A DNA stretch of 64,000 nucleotides from Rhodoferax sp. Lineage in GTDB: Bacteria > Pseudomonadota > Gammaproteobacteria > Burkholderiales > Burkholderiaceae_C. The notes beneath the pieces were generated by a model. It was not told where the DNA came from. It saw only the letters and a list, made by a program, of their open reading frames with translations, and did no database searches. Location: positions 62,001 to 126,000 of the forward strand of contig JAUSNJ010000127.1 of the NCBI GenBank assembly GCA_030645355.1. Direction: 5' to 3'. This document shows positions 25,326-35,090 of this stretch, piece by piece (position 1 is the first letter of the stretch; every line of letters starts with the position of its first letter). The position numbers and the translations under genes are program-made.

Positions 25326-27986
25326 GTGTTCGCCATAAAGCTCCTGGGGCGCCTACTGCCCTCATCGCTCAGCAACCGGGTGTTTGCGCTGTATGGCGTG
25401 ACCCTGCTGCTGCTTGTCGTCGGGGGGCTTGGGCTCTTCCTGAAGTACCAGTTCCAGCGACAAGTGGAGGACGCTGAGCTTGCCTCCGTGATGTTGATCG
25501 AGGTCGTAGCCCAGGCGGTGCAGGACAGCGTGGTGATCGGTGATTTTGACTCCGTGCAAAAAATCCTCAACAAAGGCGTTCAGGGCTCGCAGTTTTCGTC
25601 TGCACGGTTTATTGCTACGGGTGGTGGCACCGTGCGTGCGGACAACCGGCTGCAAGGGGAGCACCACGCACCCACGTGGCTCGTGCGCTGGGTGCAGAAG
25701 TCACTCCTTGACGTCAACCGCAATGTGTCGGTCGGCGGCAAAGACTATGGCATTTTGCGGCTTCAGTTTGACTCCACTGCTGTGGCGGCGGGACTATGGT
25801 CCTTGTCGCTTCTGGCACTGGCAGGCGGTGCGGCGGCGCTAACCGCCGGGCTGCTCCTGATCCGCATCGCCCTGTCACGCTGGCTCGGTGGCTTGGAGCG
25901 GCTGCGCAGAACCGTCGAATCACTGGGAACCGGTACAGCGCGATCCACTGACCTGGTGATCGACAACGCCCCGGCCGAGATCCAAAGCCTGGTCGACATG
26001 ATCAACCAGACCGCCGGCTTGGTGCGCGAACGTGAAACCACGCGCCGGGCCCTGGACCAGCAAAAATTTGCGCTCGACCAGCACGCTATCGTCAGCGTGA
26101 CCGATGCCCAGGGCGTGATCTTGTACGCCAATGACCGGTTCTGTGACATCAGCGGGTTCAGCCGCGCAGAGTTGCTGGGCCGCAACCAGCAGGAAATCCG
26201 CGCGGACACGCACTCTGCGGCCTACTACGACCAGATATGGAACACCGTGTCCCTGGGCCAGGTCTGGCACGGTGAACTGTGCAGCCGCAAACGCAATGGC
26301 GAGCTGTACTGGGTCGATGCGACCGTAGTGCCCATTCTGGCCGAGGACGGTGTCACCCACCAGTACATCACCATCCGCTCCGACATCACGGCACGCAAGG
26401 AGGCCGAGCAGGCGCGCCAGGCCGTCAATGCGGCACTGACCGAACGCACCGCGCAGCTTCAGGCCGTGCTGGACAACATTTCCCAGGGGGTGGCGATGTT
26501 TGCAGCGAACAAGTCGCTGGTATTCCAGAGCCGGCGTGTCATGGAACTGCTCGACATTCCCCCCCGTTTGATAGGGGCCGAGCTTGGAGAGATCGTCGCC
26601 TACCAGACCGAGCGCGGTGACTTTGGAGACGACTTTGCGCTGGTGGACGAGTGTGCGCGGCCGTATCTTCGCGCCCTCGCGCGGGGCGAAGAGACCGCGC
26701 CGCCAACCTTGTACAAGCGCAGGACCGCCTCCGGGCGCACGCTGGAGATTGGCGCCACCACGTTGGATACGGGGGTGACGGTGCGCACGTATACCGATGT
26801 CACCACCTATGTCGAAGCGCAGGCACGGGCCGAGCAGGCCAGTATTGCCAAGGGGCAGTTCCTGGCCAATATGAGCCACGAAATCCGTACGCCCATGAAC
26901 GCCGTTCTGGGGCTGCTGCAGTTGCTGCAGGACACGGCCATGACGGACACGCAGCGCGACTATGTCCTCAAGACCCAGGGTGCCGCACGGTCCTTGCTGG
27001 GCCTGCTCAACGACATCCTGGACTTTTCCAAGGTCGAGGCCGGCAAGATGACGCTGGACCCCCGGCCGTTCGACCTGGACAAGGTGTTGCGCGACCTCGA
27101 CGTTATTCTGAGCCCCCAAGCCAGCAACCAGGCGATCACCGTCCGTCTGGACGTGGACCCGACCGTCCCCCGCAACCTGATCGGCGACGACATGCGTCTG
27201 CTGCAGGTGTTGATCAATCTGGGCGGCAATGCCGTCAAGTTCACGGTCCAGGGCGACGTCGTGCTGCGGGTGCGCAGGGTCGAGCAGGGCGCGTCCGATG
27301 TACTGCTGGAGTTTGCGATGTGCGACAGCGGCATTGGCATCGCACCCGAAAACCAGCAGCACATCTTCAATGGCTTTTCGCAGGCCGAGGCCTCCACGAC
27401 CCGGCGCTTTGGCGGCACCGGGCTGGGTCTGGCGATCTCCAGCCGGCTGGTAGGCCTGCTGGGTGGGGAGCTCACACTCCACAGCGTCGAAGGCCAGGGC
27501 AGCACGTTTTCCTTCCAGATTCGGCTGCCGCTGGCCACCCCACCACAGGCCACGGCATTGGCGATATCCGCAGGCACCGCCGACCCGGCCACTCAGCCCA
27601 AGCGGCTGCAGGGCCTGCGCATCCTGGTGGTGGAAGACAACAAGATCAACCAGATGGTGGCCAGAGGCCTGTTGACCCGGGAAGGCGCCGACGTCACGGT
27701 GGCCGACAACGGGCAGTTGGGTGTGGCCGCGGTGGCTGCTGCCGCCCAGCCCCCGTTCGATGCAGTGCTGATGGACATCCAGATGCCGGTGATGGACGGC
27801 TACGCGGCCACACGGGCCATTCGCCACGAACTGGGGCTGACGAGACTGCCGATCATCGCCATGACGGCCAACGCCATGGCCTCAGACCGCCTGGTCTGCA
27901 TGCAAGCGGGTATGGACGACCACGTGGGCAAACCGTTTGAACTGGACCACCTGGTGGCCACCATCCTGCGCCTGTGCGCCCGCTAG
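25326..27986 (+). CDS. hybrid sensor histidine kinase (PAS, HisKA/HATPase, REC)
   Basis: GQFLANMSHEIRTPMNAVLGLLQLLQDT; GGTGLGLAISSRLVGLLGG; ILVVEDNKINQMVARGLL...MDIQMPVMDGYAATRAIRHELG. Confidence 0.94.
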   Translation: MFAIKLLGRLLPSSLSNRVFALYGVTLLLLVVGGLGLFLKYQFQRQVEDAELASVMLIEVVAQAVQDSVVIGDFDSVQKILNKGVQGSQFSSARFIATGGGTVRADNRLQGEHHAPTWLVRWVQKSLLDVNRNVSVGGKDYGILRLQFDSTAVAAGLWSLSLLALAGGAAALTAGLLLIRIALSRWLGGLERLRRTVESLGTGTARSTDLVIDNAPAEIQSLVDMINQTAGLVRERETTRRALDQQKFALDQHAIVSVTDAQGVILYANDRFCDISGFSRAELLGRNQQEIRADTHSAAYYDQIWNTVSLGQVWHGELCSRKRNGELYWVDATVVPILAEDGVTHQYITIRSDITARKEAEQARQAVNAALTERTAQLQAVLDNISQGVAMFAANKSLVFQSRRVMELLDIPPRLIGAELGEIVAYQTERGDFGDDFALVDECARPYLRALARGEETAPPTLYKRRTASGRTLEIGATTLDTGVTVRTYTDVTTYVEAQARAEQASIAKGQFLANMSHEIRTPMNAVLGLLQLLQDTAMTDTQRDYVLKTQGAARSLLGLLNDILDFSKVEAGKMTLDPRPFDLDKVLRDLDVILSPQASNQAITVRLDVDPTVPRNLIGDDMRLLQVLINLGGNAVKFTVQGDVVLRVRRVEQGASDVLLEFAMCDSGIGIAPENQQHIFNGFSQAEASTTRRFGGTGLGLAISSRLVGLLGGELTLHSVEGQGSTFSFQIRLPLATPPQATALAISAGTADPATQPKRLQGLRILVVEDNKINQMVARGLLTREGADVTVADNGQLGVAAVAAAAQPPFDAVLMDIQMPVMDGYAATRAIRHELGLTRLPIIAMTANAMASDRLVCMQAGMDDHVGKPFELDHLVATILRLCAR

Positions 27987-27989
27987 TGC

Positions 27990-29954
27990 CTAGGCGGGGC
28001 GGCCCAGCACTTCCCAGCGCTCCAGCGCAGCCATCAGCTCGTCGTCAATCGCTGCGTTGCGGGTGGCCAGCTTCATGGCCCGCACGTTGTCTATGGAGTA
28101 CAGGCTGCCATCGGCCAATGCTTCGCCGATGTCGCGCTGTTCGGCTTCCAGCGCAGCAATCAGGTCGGGCAGGCCGTCCAGCTCGCGCTGTTCCTTGAAG
28201 CTGAGCTTCTTGGTCTTGGCAGGCGGTGGTGCGGCCGGTGCGGTCGCGGAAACAGCCGCAGTGGCCTGCTCCTGTTTCTGCAGCTGCTCACGCTCGTAGT
28301 TAAAGGGCTTGGCCGTGGTCTTGCCAAGAGCCGCATTGATTTCATTGGCACGCTTGGTCTGGATCAGCCAGTCGCTGACGCCGCCTTCATACTCGCGCCA
28401 TTTGGCATCGCCCTCGTAGGCAATCGTGCTGGTAACCACGTTGTCCAGAAAGGTCCGGTCGTGGCTGACCAGGAACACGGTGCCGTCGTAGTTCTGCAGC
28501 AGGTCTTCCAGCAGCTCCAGCGTGTCGATGTCCAGGTCATTGGTCGGCTCGTCGAGCACCAGCACGTTGGCGGGGCGGGCAAACAGGCGCGCCAGCAGCA
28601 GGCGATTGCGCTCGCCACCGCTCAAGGAGCGTACCGGGGAGTTGGCGCGCGCCGGCGAGAACAAAAAGTCACCCAGGTAGCTCTTGACGTGCTTCTTCTG
28701 GTTGCCAATCTCGATCCACTCGCTACCGGGGCTGATGAAGTCTTCCAGCGTGGCGTCCAGGTCCAGCGCGTTGCGCATCTGGTCGAAGTAGGCCACCGTC
28801 ACATTCGCGCCCAGGCGCACCGTGCCCCAGGGGCTGTGGCCGGGTTCCGGCTTGGGCGCATTGGCAGGAGCCGGGTCGGGCTTGTGCTCGCCCAGGATGA
28901 GTTTGAGCAGCGTGGTCTTGCCGGCGCCGTTGGGCCCCAGCAGGCCGATTTTGTCGCCACGCAGAATGGTGGCGCTGAAGTCGTCCACGATCTTGCGTCC
29001 GTCGAATGTTTTGGATACATGCACCATCTCGGAGACCAGCTTGCCGCTCTTGTCTCCGCTGGACACGTCCATGTTCACGCTGCCCACGGCGTTGCGCCGC
29101 GCGGCATGCTGGGCGCGCATCTCGTCCAGGCGCACGATGCGCGCCGTGGCGCGGGTGCGGCGGGCTTCCACGCCCTTGCGAATCCAGATCTCTTCCTGCG
29201 CCAGCAGCTTGTCGGCCTTGGCGTTGATGACGGCCTCTTGCGCCAGTTGCTCGGCTTTCTGCGTCAGGTAGGCGGCAAAGTTGCCGGGGTAACTGAGCAG
29301 CTTGCCGCGGTCTAGTTCGACGATGCGCGTGGCCACGTTGTCCAGGAAGGAGCGGTCGTGGGTGATGGTGATGATGGAGCCCTTGAAATCGACCAACAGG
29401 CCTTCCAGCCATTCGATGGAGTCCAGGTCCAGGTGGTTGGTGGGCTCGTCCAGCAGCAGCACATCGGGCTGGGCCACCAGGGCCTGGGCCAGGGCCACGC
29501 GTTTTTTGGTACCGCCGGACAGCGTGCTGACAATCGCATCCGGGTTCAGGTGCAGGCGCTGCAGGGTCTCGCCCACCCGCTGCTCCCAGTTCCAGCCGTC
29601 CAGGGTCTCGATCTCGCTTTGCATCGCGTCCAGATCGCCGTGGCCCAGGCAGTATTCTTCAATCAGACCGATAACCCTCTCCAAACCTGCGCGGACCGCT
29701 ACAAAAACAGTAGCATCTGCGTCGAGTTGCGGCTCCTGGGCCACATAGGAGATGCGGGTGCCGCTTTGCACCTGCAGGGTGCCGTCATCGGGTTTCTCCA
29801 TGCCACCGAGGATTTTGAGCATGGAGGATTTGCCGGCGCCGTTGCGGCCGATCAGGCCCACGCGCTCTTGCGTCTCTAGAGAAAAATCAGCGTGGTCTAG
29901 AAGCGGGACGTGCCCAAATGCCAGCTGGGCGTCAAGTAGTGTGATAAGTGCCAT
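27990..29954 (-). CDS. uup: ABC-F family ATPase (Uup-like)
   Basis: Two ABC domains (LIGRNGAGKSSMLKIL; LLGPNGAGKTTLLKLI), LSGGTKKRVALAQAL, LSGGERNRLLLARL, no TM segments. Confidence 0.9.
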   Translation of the reverse strand: MALITLLDAQLAFGHVPLLDHADFSLETQERVGLIGRNGAGKSSMLKILGGMEKPDDGTLQVQSGTRISYVAQEPQLDADATVFVAVRAGLERVIGLIEEYCLGHGDLDAMQSEIETLDGWNWEQRVGETLQRLHLNPDAIVSTLSGGTKKRVALAQALVAQPDVLLLDEPTNHLDLDSIEWLEGLLVDFKGSIITITHDRSFLDNVATRIVELDRGKLLSYPGNFAAYLTQKAEQLAQEAVINAKADKLLAQEEIWIRKGVEARRTRATARIVRLDEMRAQHAARRNAVGSVNMDVSSGDKSGKLVSEMVHVSKTFDGRKIVDDFSATILRGDKIGLLGPNGAGKTTLLKLILGEHKPDPAPANAPKPEPGHSPWGTVRLGANVTVAYFDQMRNALDLDATLEDFISPGSEWIEIGNQKKHVKSYLGDFLFSPARANSPVRSLSGGERNRLLLARLFARPANVLVLDEPTNDLDIDTLELLEDLLQNYDGTVFLVSHDRTFLDNVVTSTIAYEGDAKWREYEGGVSDWLIQTKRANEINAALGKTTAKPFNYEREQLQKQEQATAAVSATAPAAPPPAKTKKLSFKEQRELDGLPDLIAALEAEQRDIGEALADGSLYSIDNVRAMKLATRNAAIDDELMAALERWEVLGRPA

Positions 29955-30119
29955 GTGGGTCGATTATCTCCTGCGCCCATGGTTTGCCGTAGCGCAAACC
30001 TGGCGCAGAAATACCCAAGCGCCCCGGGCGACGCGCTTGCGTTTAAGTCAAATTCGTTTCAGCCGTGTGACAATTGACGCTGATTAGTGCAGTGCACACC
30101 GTGTCCGAAGGAGATTTCC

Positions 30120-30758
30120 ATGTTCAGTAGTCTGATGCCCCAGCGCGCAGAGTTTTTTGATTTGCTGGCCGCGCACTCAGACCGGGTCGTGGCAGGCGCC
30201 AACGCCACCCTGCGGCTGATGAACGGCCTGGGCGTGGGCAATGAGGACATTGCCGTGCTGGTGGCCGAGGTCAACATGAACGAGGAAAGTGCCGACAAGA
30301 TCAAGGCCGAACTGATTGCCTTGCTGCACCGTTCGTTCACCACGCCCATCAACCGGGACCAGATCCACACCCTGACCATTGAGCTGGACAATGTGCTCAA
30401 TGCCCTGAAAAGTGTCGCCAATGCCGTCGGCATGTACAACATCCAGGAGTCAACGGCCGAGGCCCGTGAGATGGCCTCGCTGGGCGCCGACGCCTGCATG
30501 CGCCTGAACCGGGCCGTGATCGCCCTGCCGGACAAAAAGCGCAACCCCGAGACGGTGGGCCTGTGCAAGGAGATCGACGCCATCGAGTCCCAAGCGGACC
30601 GTGTACAGCGCAAGGCCATCACCCACCTGTTCAAGGACGGTGGCTCCGTCTGGACGGCGCTGAAGATGCGGGAGTTCTATGCACTGCAGGAAGATGTGCT
30701 GGACCGCTGTGAAGACGCGGCCAAGACGATTGAAGAAATCCTGATCGAAAACTCCTGA
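30120..30758 (+). CDS. DUF47 (PhoU-like) family protein
   Basis: MFSSLMPQRAEFFDLLAAHSDRVVAGANATLRLM..., upstream of Pit gene; SD GAAGGAG. Confidence 0.88.
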   Translation: MFSSLMPQRAEFFDLLAAHSDRVVAGANATLRLMNGLGVGNEDIAVLVAEVNMNEESADKIKAELIALLHRSFTTPINRDQIHTLTIELDNVLNALKSVANAVGMYNIQESTAEAREMASLGADACMRLNRAVIALPDKKRNPETVGLCKEIDAIESQADRVQRKAITHLFKDGGSVWTALKMREFYALQEDVLDRCEDAAKTIEEILIENS

Positions 30759-30769
30759 GTCGCCCCTCC

Positions 30770-31783
30770 ATGGAACATCTCTCCATCAGCATCTGGTCGC
30801 TGGTACTGCTGGTTGCAGTGGCCCTGGCCTTTGACTTCATGAACGGTTTTCACGATGGCGCCAACTCCATCTCCACCATCGTGGCAACCGGGGCACTGAC
30901 GCCCAAACAGGCCGTGCTGTTTGCCGCCGCTTTCAACTTCGCTGCCCTGTGGGTGTTTCAACTCAAGGTGGCCGCCACCATCGGCAAGGGCACGGTCGAC
31001 CCGATGTTTGTCGACCATTACGTGATTTTTGGGGCCCTGATGGGGGCACTGGCGTGGAACATCATTACCTGGTACTACGGCATTCCGTCATCGTCGTCCC
31101 ACGCCCTGGTGGGCGGTCTGGTCGGCGCCACCGTCGTCAAGGCAGGCGGCATTGCACCGATTGTGTGGAGCGGTTTTGGCAAGATTCTGCTGTTCATCGT
31201 CATCTCGCCACTGGTCGGATTTTTCATCGGTGGCATGCTGATGGTGGCCGTGGCCTGGGCCTTCAGAAACAAGTCGCCGCACCAGGCCAGCACCTGGTTT
31301 CGATACGGCCAATTGTTTGCCGCCGGGGCCTACAGCCTGGGCCATGGTGGCAACGACGCGCAAAAGACCATTGGCATCATCTGGCTGCTGCTGATCACCG
31401 CGGGGGTCTCCACATCTGACGTAGCCACCTTGCCGATGTGGGTGGTCTACGCCTGCTACGGCGCGATTGCCTGGGGCACCTACCTGGGCGGCTGGCGCAT
31501 CGTGAAAACCATGGGCAGCAAGATCACCAGGCTCAACGCCGTCAGCGGTTCGTGCGCATCCATGGGGGGCGCCATCAGCCTGGGGCTGGCCACGCTGGGT
31601 GGCATTCCGGTATCGACCACGCACACCATCACCGGTGCCATTGTGGGCGTCGGCACGGCACAGGACGTCAAAGCGGTGCGCTGGGCCATGACTTTCAATC
31701 TGGTCGTGGCCTGGGTACTGACGATACCGGCCTCGGGGCTGATTGCCGCGCTGTTTTGGTATGTTGGGCGCAGCTTTCTCTAG
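30770..31783 (+). CDS. pit: inorganic phosphate transporter, PiT family
   Basis: FDFMNGFHDGANSISTIVATGALTPKQAVLFAA and C-terminal SGSCASMGGAISLGLATLGGIPVSTTHTITGAIVGVG. Confidence 0.94.
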   Translation: MEHLSISIWSLVLLVAVALAFDFMNGFHDGANSISTIVATGALTPKQAVLFAAAFNFAALWVFQLKVAATIGKGTVDPMFVDHYVIFGALMGALAWNIITWYYGIPSSSSHALVGGLVGATVVKAGGIAPIVWSGFGKILLFIVISPLVGFFIGGMLMVAVAWAFRNKSPHQASTWFRYGQLFAAGAYSLGHGGNDAQKTIGIIWLLLITAGVSTSDVATLPMWVVYACYGAIAWGTYLGGWRIVKTMGSKITRLNAVSGSCASMGGAISLGLATLGGIPVSTTHTITGAIVGVGTAQDVKAVRWAMTFNLVVAWVLTIPASGLIAALFWYVGRSFL

Positions 31784-31807
31784 TCTCACGCAGCCAAGGA
31801 ATCGACC

Positions 31808-32455
31808 ATGCCCAACCATGTCATGCCACACCGCAGCACCTTCTTCAATCTGCTGGCCGCCCATACGGACCGCCTGGTGGCGGGAGCCAGCGCCACGCTG
31901 CGCCTGATCACGGGACTGGGTAGCCAGACCGACCAATCGAACGCGCTGATCGAAGAGGTGAACCTGAACGAGACCAGCGCCGACAGTATCAAGGACGAAT
32001 TTACCAAGCTGCTCTACGAATCGTTCACCACGCCGATCAACCGCGACCAATTGCACACCCTGATTCTGGATCTGGACCGCGTGCTCGATACCCTGCAAAG
32101 CGTGGCCAATGCCATTCCCATGTACAACATCAGCGATTCGACGCCCGAGGCGCGCGCGATGGCATCGCTGGCGTCGGACGCCTGCCTGCGGCTCAACCGC
32201 GCGGTGATTGCGTTGGCCGACCGTGAGCAGGCACCGCAGGTTGCCGCACTGTGCCCGGAGATCAACACCCTGTGCTCCCAGGCCAACAAAGTGATGCGCG
32301 AAGCCATTACCCGGCTGTTTCGCGAAGAGGGCGACGAGGCCGCCGCCTGGCATGCCATGAAGATGCGCCGCTTCTACTTTACCCAGGATGCCGTCTTGCT
32401 GGGCTGCAAGCGCGCGGCGCACACCATGGAGGAGATCCTGCTGGAGAACGCCTAA
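31808..32455 (+). CDS. DUF47 (PhoU-like) family protein, paralog of 30120..30758
   Basis: MPNHVMPHRSTFFNLLAAHTDRLVAGASATLRLITGLG, clearly paralogous. Confidence 0.88.
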   Translation: MPNHVMPHRSTFFNLLAAHTDRLVAGASATLRLITGLGSQTDQSNALIEEVNLNETSADSIKDEFTKLLYESFTTPINRDQLHTLILDLDRVLDTLQSVANAIPMYNISDSTPEARAMASLASDACLRLNRAVIALADREQAPQVAALCPEINTLCSQANKVMREAITRLFREEGDEAAAWHAMKMRRFYFTQDAVLLGCKRAAHTMEEILLENA

Positions 32456-32533
32456 ACGCGCCTCCGCTCGCAATCTTCGAATCTTGAGCCGCTGTGGCCG
32501 CTGTTTTTGGGTTATGTTCCGTCAGGGAGTGAC

Positions 32534-35020
32534 ATGAACCAGAACAACCTATCCGAAAGCGACCTGTGCGACAAAGTCATCCGCCCCGCCATCGTGCAGG
32601 CCGGGTGGCACACGCTTGACCAGATTTACGCGCAATACCCTTTGCGTGCGGGCCGTGTGGTCGTGCGTGGCAAGACCGCCAAGCGTGACCTGTCCACCGT
32701 GTTGCACGCAGACTTTGCGCTCTTTCTGAAACCCAACATCCCTCTGGCGATCGTGGAGGCCAAAAAGGCACGGCTGTCCATGAGTGCAGGCATGCAGCAG
32801 GCCATCAACTATGCAGAGTTGCTGGATGTGCCATTCAGTTTCGCCAGCAACGGCGACGGCTTTGTGTTCCGCGACGCCACGCTGGCCACCGGCGTGCTGG
32901 AACAAAACCTCGCCCTCGACCAGTTTCCGCCCCCCCAAGAGTTGTGGGCGCGCTACTGCGCGTGGAAGGGATGGAGCGCCGAAGTGCAAAGCGTTGCCGA
33001 ATTCGACTACGCCCTCGCCACCACCGCCAAGACCCCACGCTATTACCAGCTCAATGCCATCAACCGCACGGTCGAGGCCATTGCGGCCGGACAAAACCGC
33101 GTGCTGCTGGTCATGGCCACCGGCACCGGCAAGACCTACACCGCGTTCCAGATCATCCACCGGTTGTGGAAGTCGCCCTGGCGCGCCGACAAACCCGGTG
33201 GACAGAAGCGCATTCTGTTTCTGGCGGACCGCAACATCCTGATTGACCAGACCATGGTCAACGACTTCCGTCCCTTCAAGGGCGCCATGGCCAAGCTGAG
33301 CCCCAATGCCAAGGGCGTGGAGCGCGTCGACGCACAGGGCAGAGTCTCGGTGGAAGAAGTGGACCTGGCCGTGAACAAAACCACCAAGCTGGTGGACAAA
33401 AGCTACGAGATATACCTTTCGCTCTACCAGGCCGTGAGTGGTACCGACGAAGCGCAGAACATCTACAAACAGTTCAGCCCCGACTTCTTCGACCTGATCG
33501 TGGTGGACGAATGCCACCGCGGCAGCGCCGATGAAGACTCCGCCTGGCGCGAAATCCTGACCTACTTCAGCAGCGCCACCCAGGTCGGCCTGACCGCCAC
33601 GCCCAAGGAAACCAAGGACATTTCCAACAGCGATTACTTTGGTGACCCCATCTACACCTACAGCCTCAAGCAAGGCATTGAAGACGGCTATCTCGCGCCC
33701 TACAAAGTCATCCGCGTGGACCTGGACAGGGACACCTTTGGCTGGCGCCCCACGGCGGGCATGACGGACAAGCATGGCAACGTCATCGAAGACCGCATCT
33801 ACACCGGCGCCGACATGAATCGCAAGCTGGTACTGGAGAAACGCGACGAAGCCGTGGCCGCCAAGATCACCGAATACCTCAAAGCCACCGACCGCACCGC
33901 CAAGACCATCGTCTTTTGCGAAGACATAGACCACGCCGCCCGCATGCGCCAAGCGCTCTCCAATGCCAATGCCGACATCTGCGCCACCCACCCCAAATAC
34001 GTGGTGCAGATCACCGGAGACAACCCCGAAGGCAAGCGCGAGCTGGACAACTTCATCGACCCCGAAAAGACCTACCCGGTGATTGCTACCACCTCCAGGC
34101 TCATGAGCACGGGCGTGGACGCGCAAACCTGCAAGCTGATCGTGCTGGACCAGAACATCAAGTCCATGACGCTGTTCAAGCAGATCATCGGCCGTGGCAC
34201 CCGCCTGCGCGAGGATTTGGGCAAGACCTGGTTCACCATCCTCGATTTCAAGCGCGCCACCGAGCTGTTTGCCGACAAGGAATTTGACGGCGAGCCGGTG
34301 CAGATTTACGAGCCCAAGGCCGGCCAGCCCATTGCGCCCCCGGATGCACCGCCTGACTTCCAACCCGGAACGCCGGGCGACGTGGGCCCTGATGACCTGC
34401 CGCCACTGGGCCCTTTCGCCCCTGGCAACGATGAGCCCAAGAAATACGTGGTCGGCGGCATGGTCACCGTCGCCGTGGCCCGCGAGCGCGTGCAGTACCT
34501 CAACGCCCAGGGCAAGCTCATCACCGAGAGCCTGCGCGACTACACCCGCATCAACCTCACCAAACACTACGACTCGCTGGACAAGTTTCTGCAAGCCTGG
34601 AATGACGCCGACCGCAAGACCGCCCTGTTGCAAGAGTTGCAGAGCCAGGGCGTGCTGATCGAGGCACTGGCCGAAGAACTGGCCGGCACCGGCCTGAAAG
34701 ACCTTGACCCGTTCGACCTGCTGCTGCACGTGGCGTACAACATGCCCGCGCTCACCCGGCGTGAACGCGCCGCCCGCGTCAAGAAGCGCAATGTGTTCAC
34801 CCAATACGGCCCGGTGGCCCGCAAAGTCATCGACGCGCTGCTGGACAAATACGCCGATGAGGGCATTGCTACCATCGAGGCCGACACGGTTTTCAACGTC
34901 CAGCCCTTCACCGACATTGGCCGCCCTGCCGAAATCATCAGGAGTTTTGGCGGTCGCCCCCAATACCTGGACGCCCTGCAAACCCTGGAGCGCGAGCTGT
35001 ACGCCACAAGCGCTACGTAA
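32534..35020 (+). CDS. hsdR: type I restriction endonuclease subunit R
   Basis: RVLLVMATGTGKTYTAFQIIHRL, DLIVVDECHRGS, VGLTATPKET, IIGRGTRLREDLGK; followed by hsdM/hsdS. Confidence 0.94.
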   Translation: MNQNNLSESDLCDKVIRPAIVQAGWHTLDQIYAQYPLRAGRVVVRGKTAKRDLSTVLHADFALFLKPNIPLAIVEAKKARLSMSAGMQQAINYAELLDVPFSFASNGDGFVFRDATLATGVLEQNLALDQFPPPQELWARYCAWKGWSAEVQSVAEFDYALATTAKTPRYYQLNAINRTVEAIAAGQNRVLLVMATGTGKTYTAFQIIHRLWKSPWRADKPGGQKRILFLADRNILIDQTMVNDFRPFKGAMAKLSPNAKGVERVDAQGRVSVEEVDLAVNKTTKLVDKSYEIYLSLYQAVSGTDEAQNIYKQFSPDFFDLIVVDECHRGSADEDSAWREILTYFSSATQVGLTATPKETKDISNSDYFGDPIYTYSLKQGIEDGYLAPYKVIRVDLDRDTFGWRPTAGMTDKHGNVIEDRIYTGADMNRKLVLEKRDEAVAAKITEYLKATDRTAKTIVFCEDIDHAARMRQALSNANADICATHPKYVVQITGDNPEGKRELDNFIDPEKTYPVIATTSRLMSTGVDAQTCKLIVLDQNIKSMTLFKQIIGRGTRLREDLGKTWFTILDFKRATELFADKEFDGEPVQIYEPKAGQPIAPPDAPPDFQPGTPGDVGPDDLPPLGPFAPGNDEPKKYVVGGMVTVAVARERVQYLNAQGKLITESLRDYTRINLTKHYDSLDKFLQAWNDADRKTALLQELQSQGVLIEALAEELAGTGLKDLDPFDLLLHVAYNMPALTRRERAARVKKRNVFTQYGPVARKVIDALLDKYADEGIATIEADTVFNVQPFTDIGRPAEIIRSFGGRPQYLDALQTLERELYATSAT

Positions 35021-35081
35021 TTGATAGCGCATTACGCATATTCCACGAGGGCTAGAGCCCTTTTTTCTTTATAGTCACTTG
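35018..35081 (+). repeat. Interspersed element copy D, from hsdR stop codon to just before hsdM
   Basis: TAATTGATAGCGCATTACGCATATTCCACGAGGGCTAGAGCCCTTTTTTCTTTATAGTCACTTGG. Confidence 0.8.
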
Positions 35082-35090
35082 GCAAAAAGC

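Noticed and set aside
29690-29730. GCTACAAAAACAGTAGCATCTGCGTCGAG in the ABC-F gene resembling the left arm of the repeat
   Set aside because: The encoded DADATVFVAV fits the native Uup-like linker and the GAGGGCTAG core is missing.
32549-35032. 827-aa antisense ORF over hsdR
   Set aside because: Shadow ORF; the sense frame has helicase and nuclease-subunit motifs.
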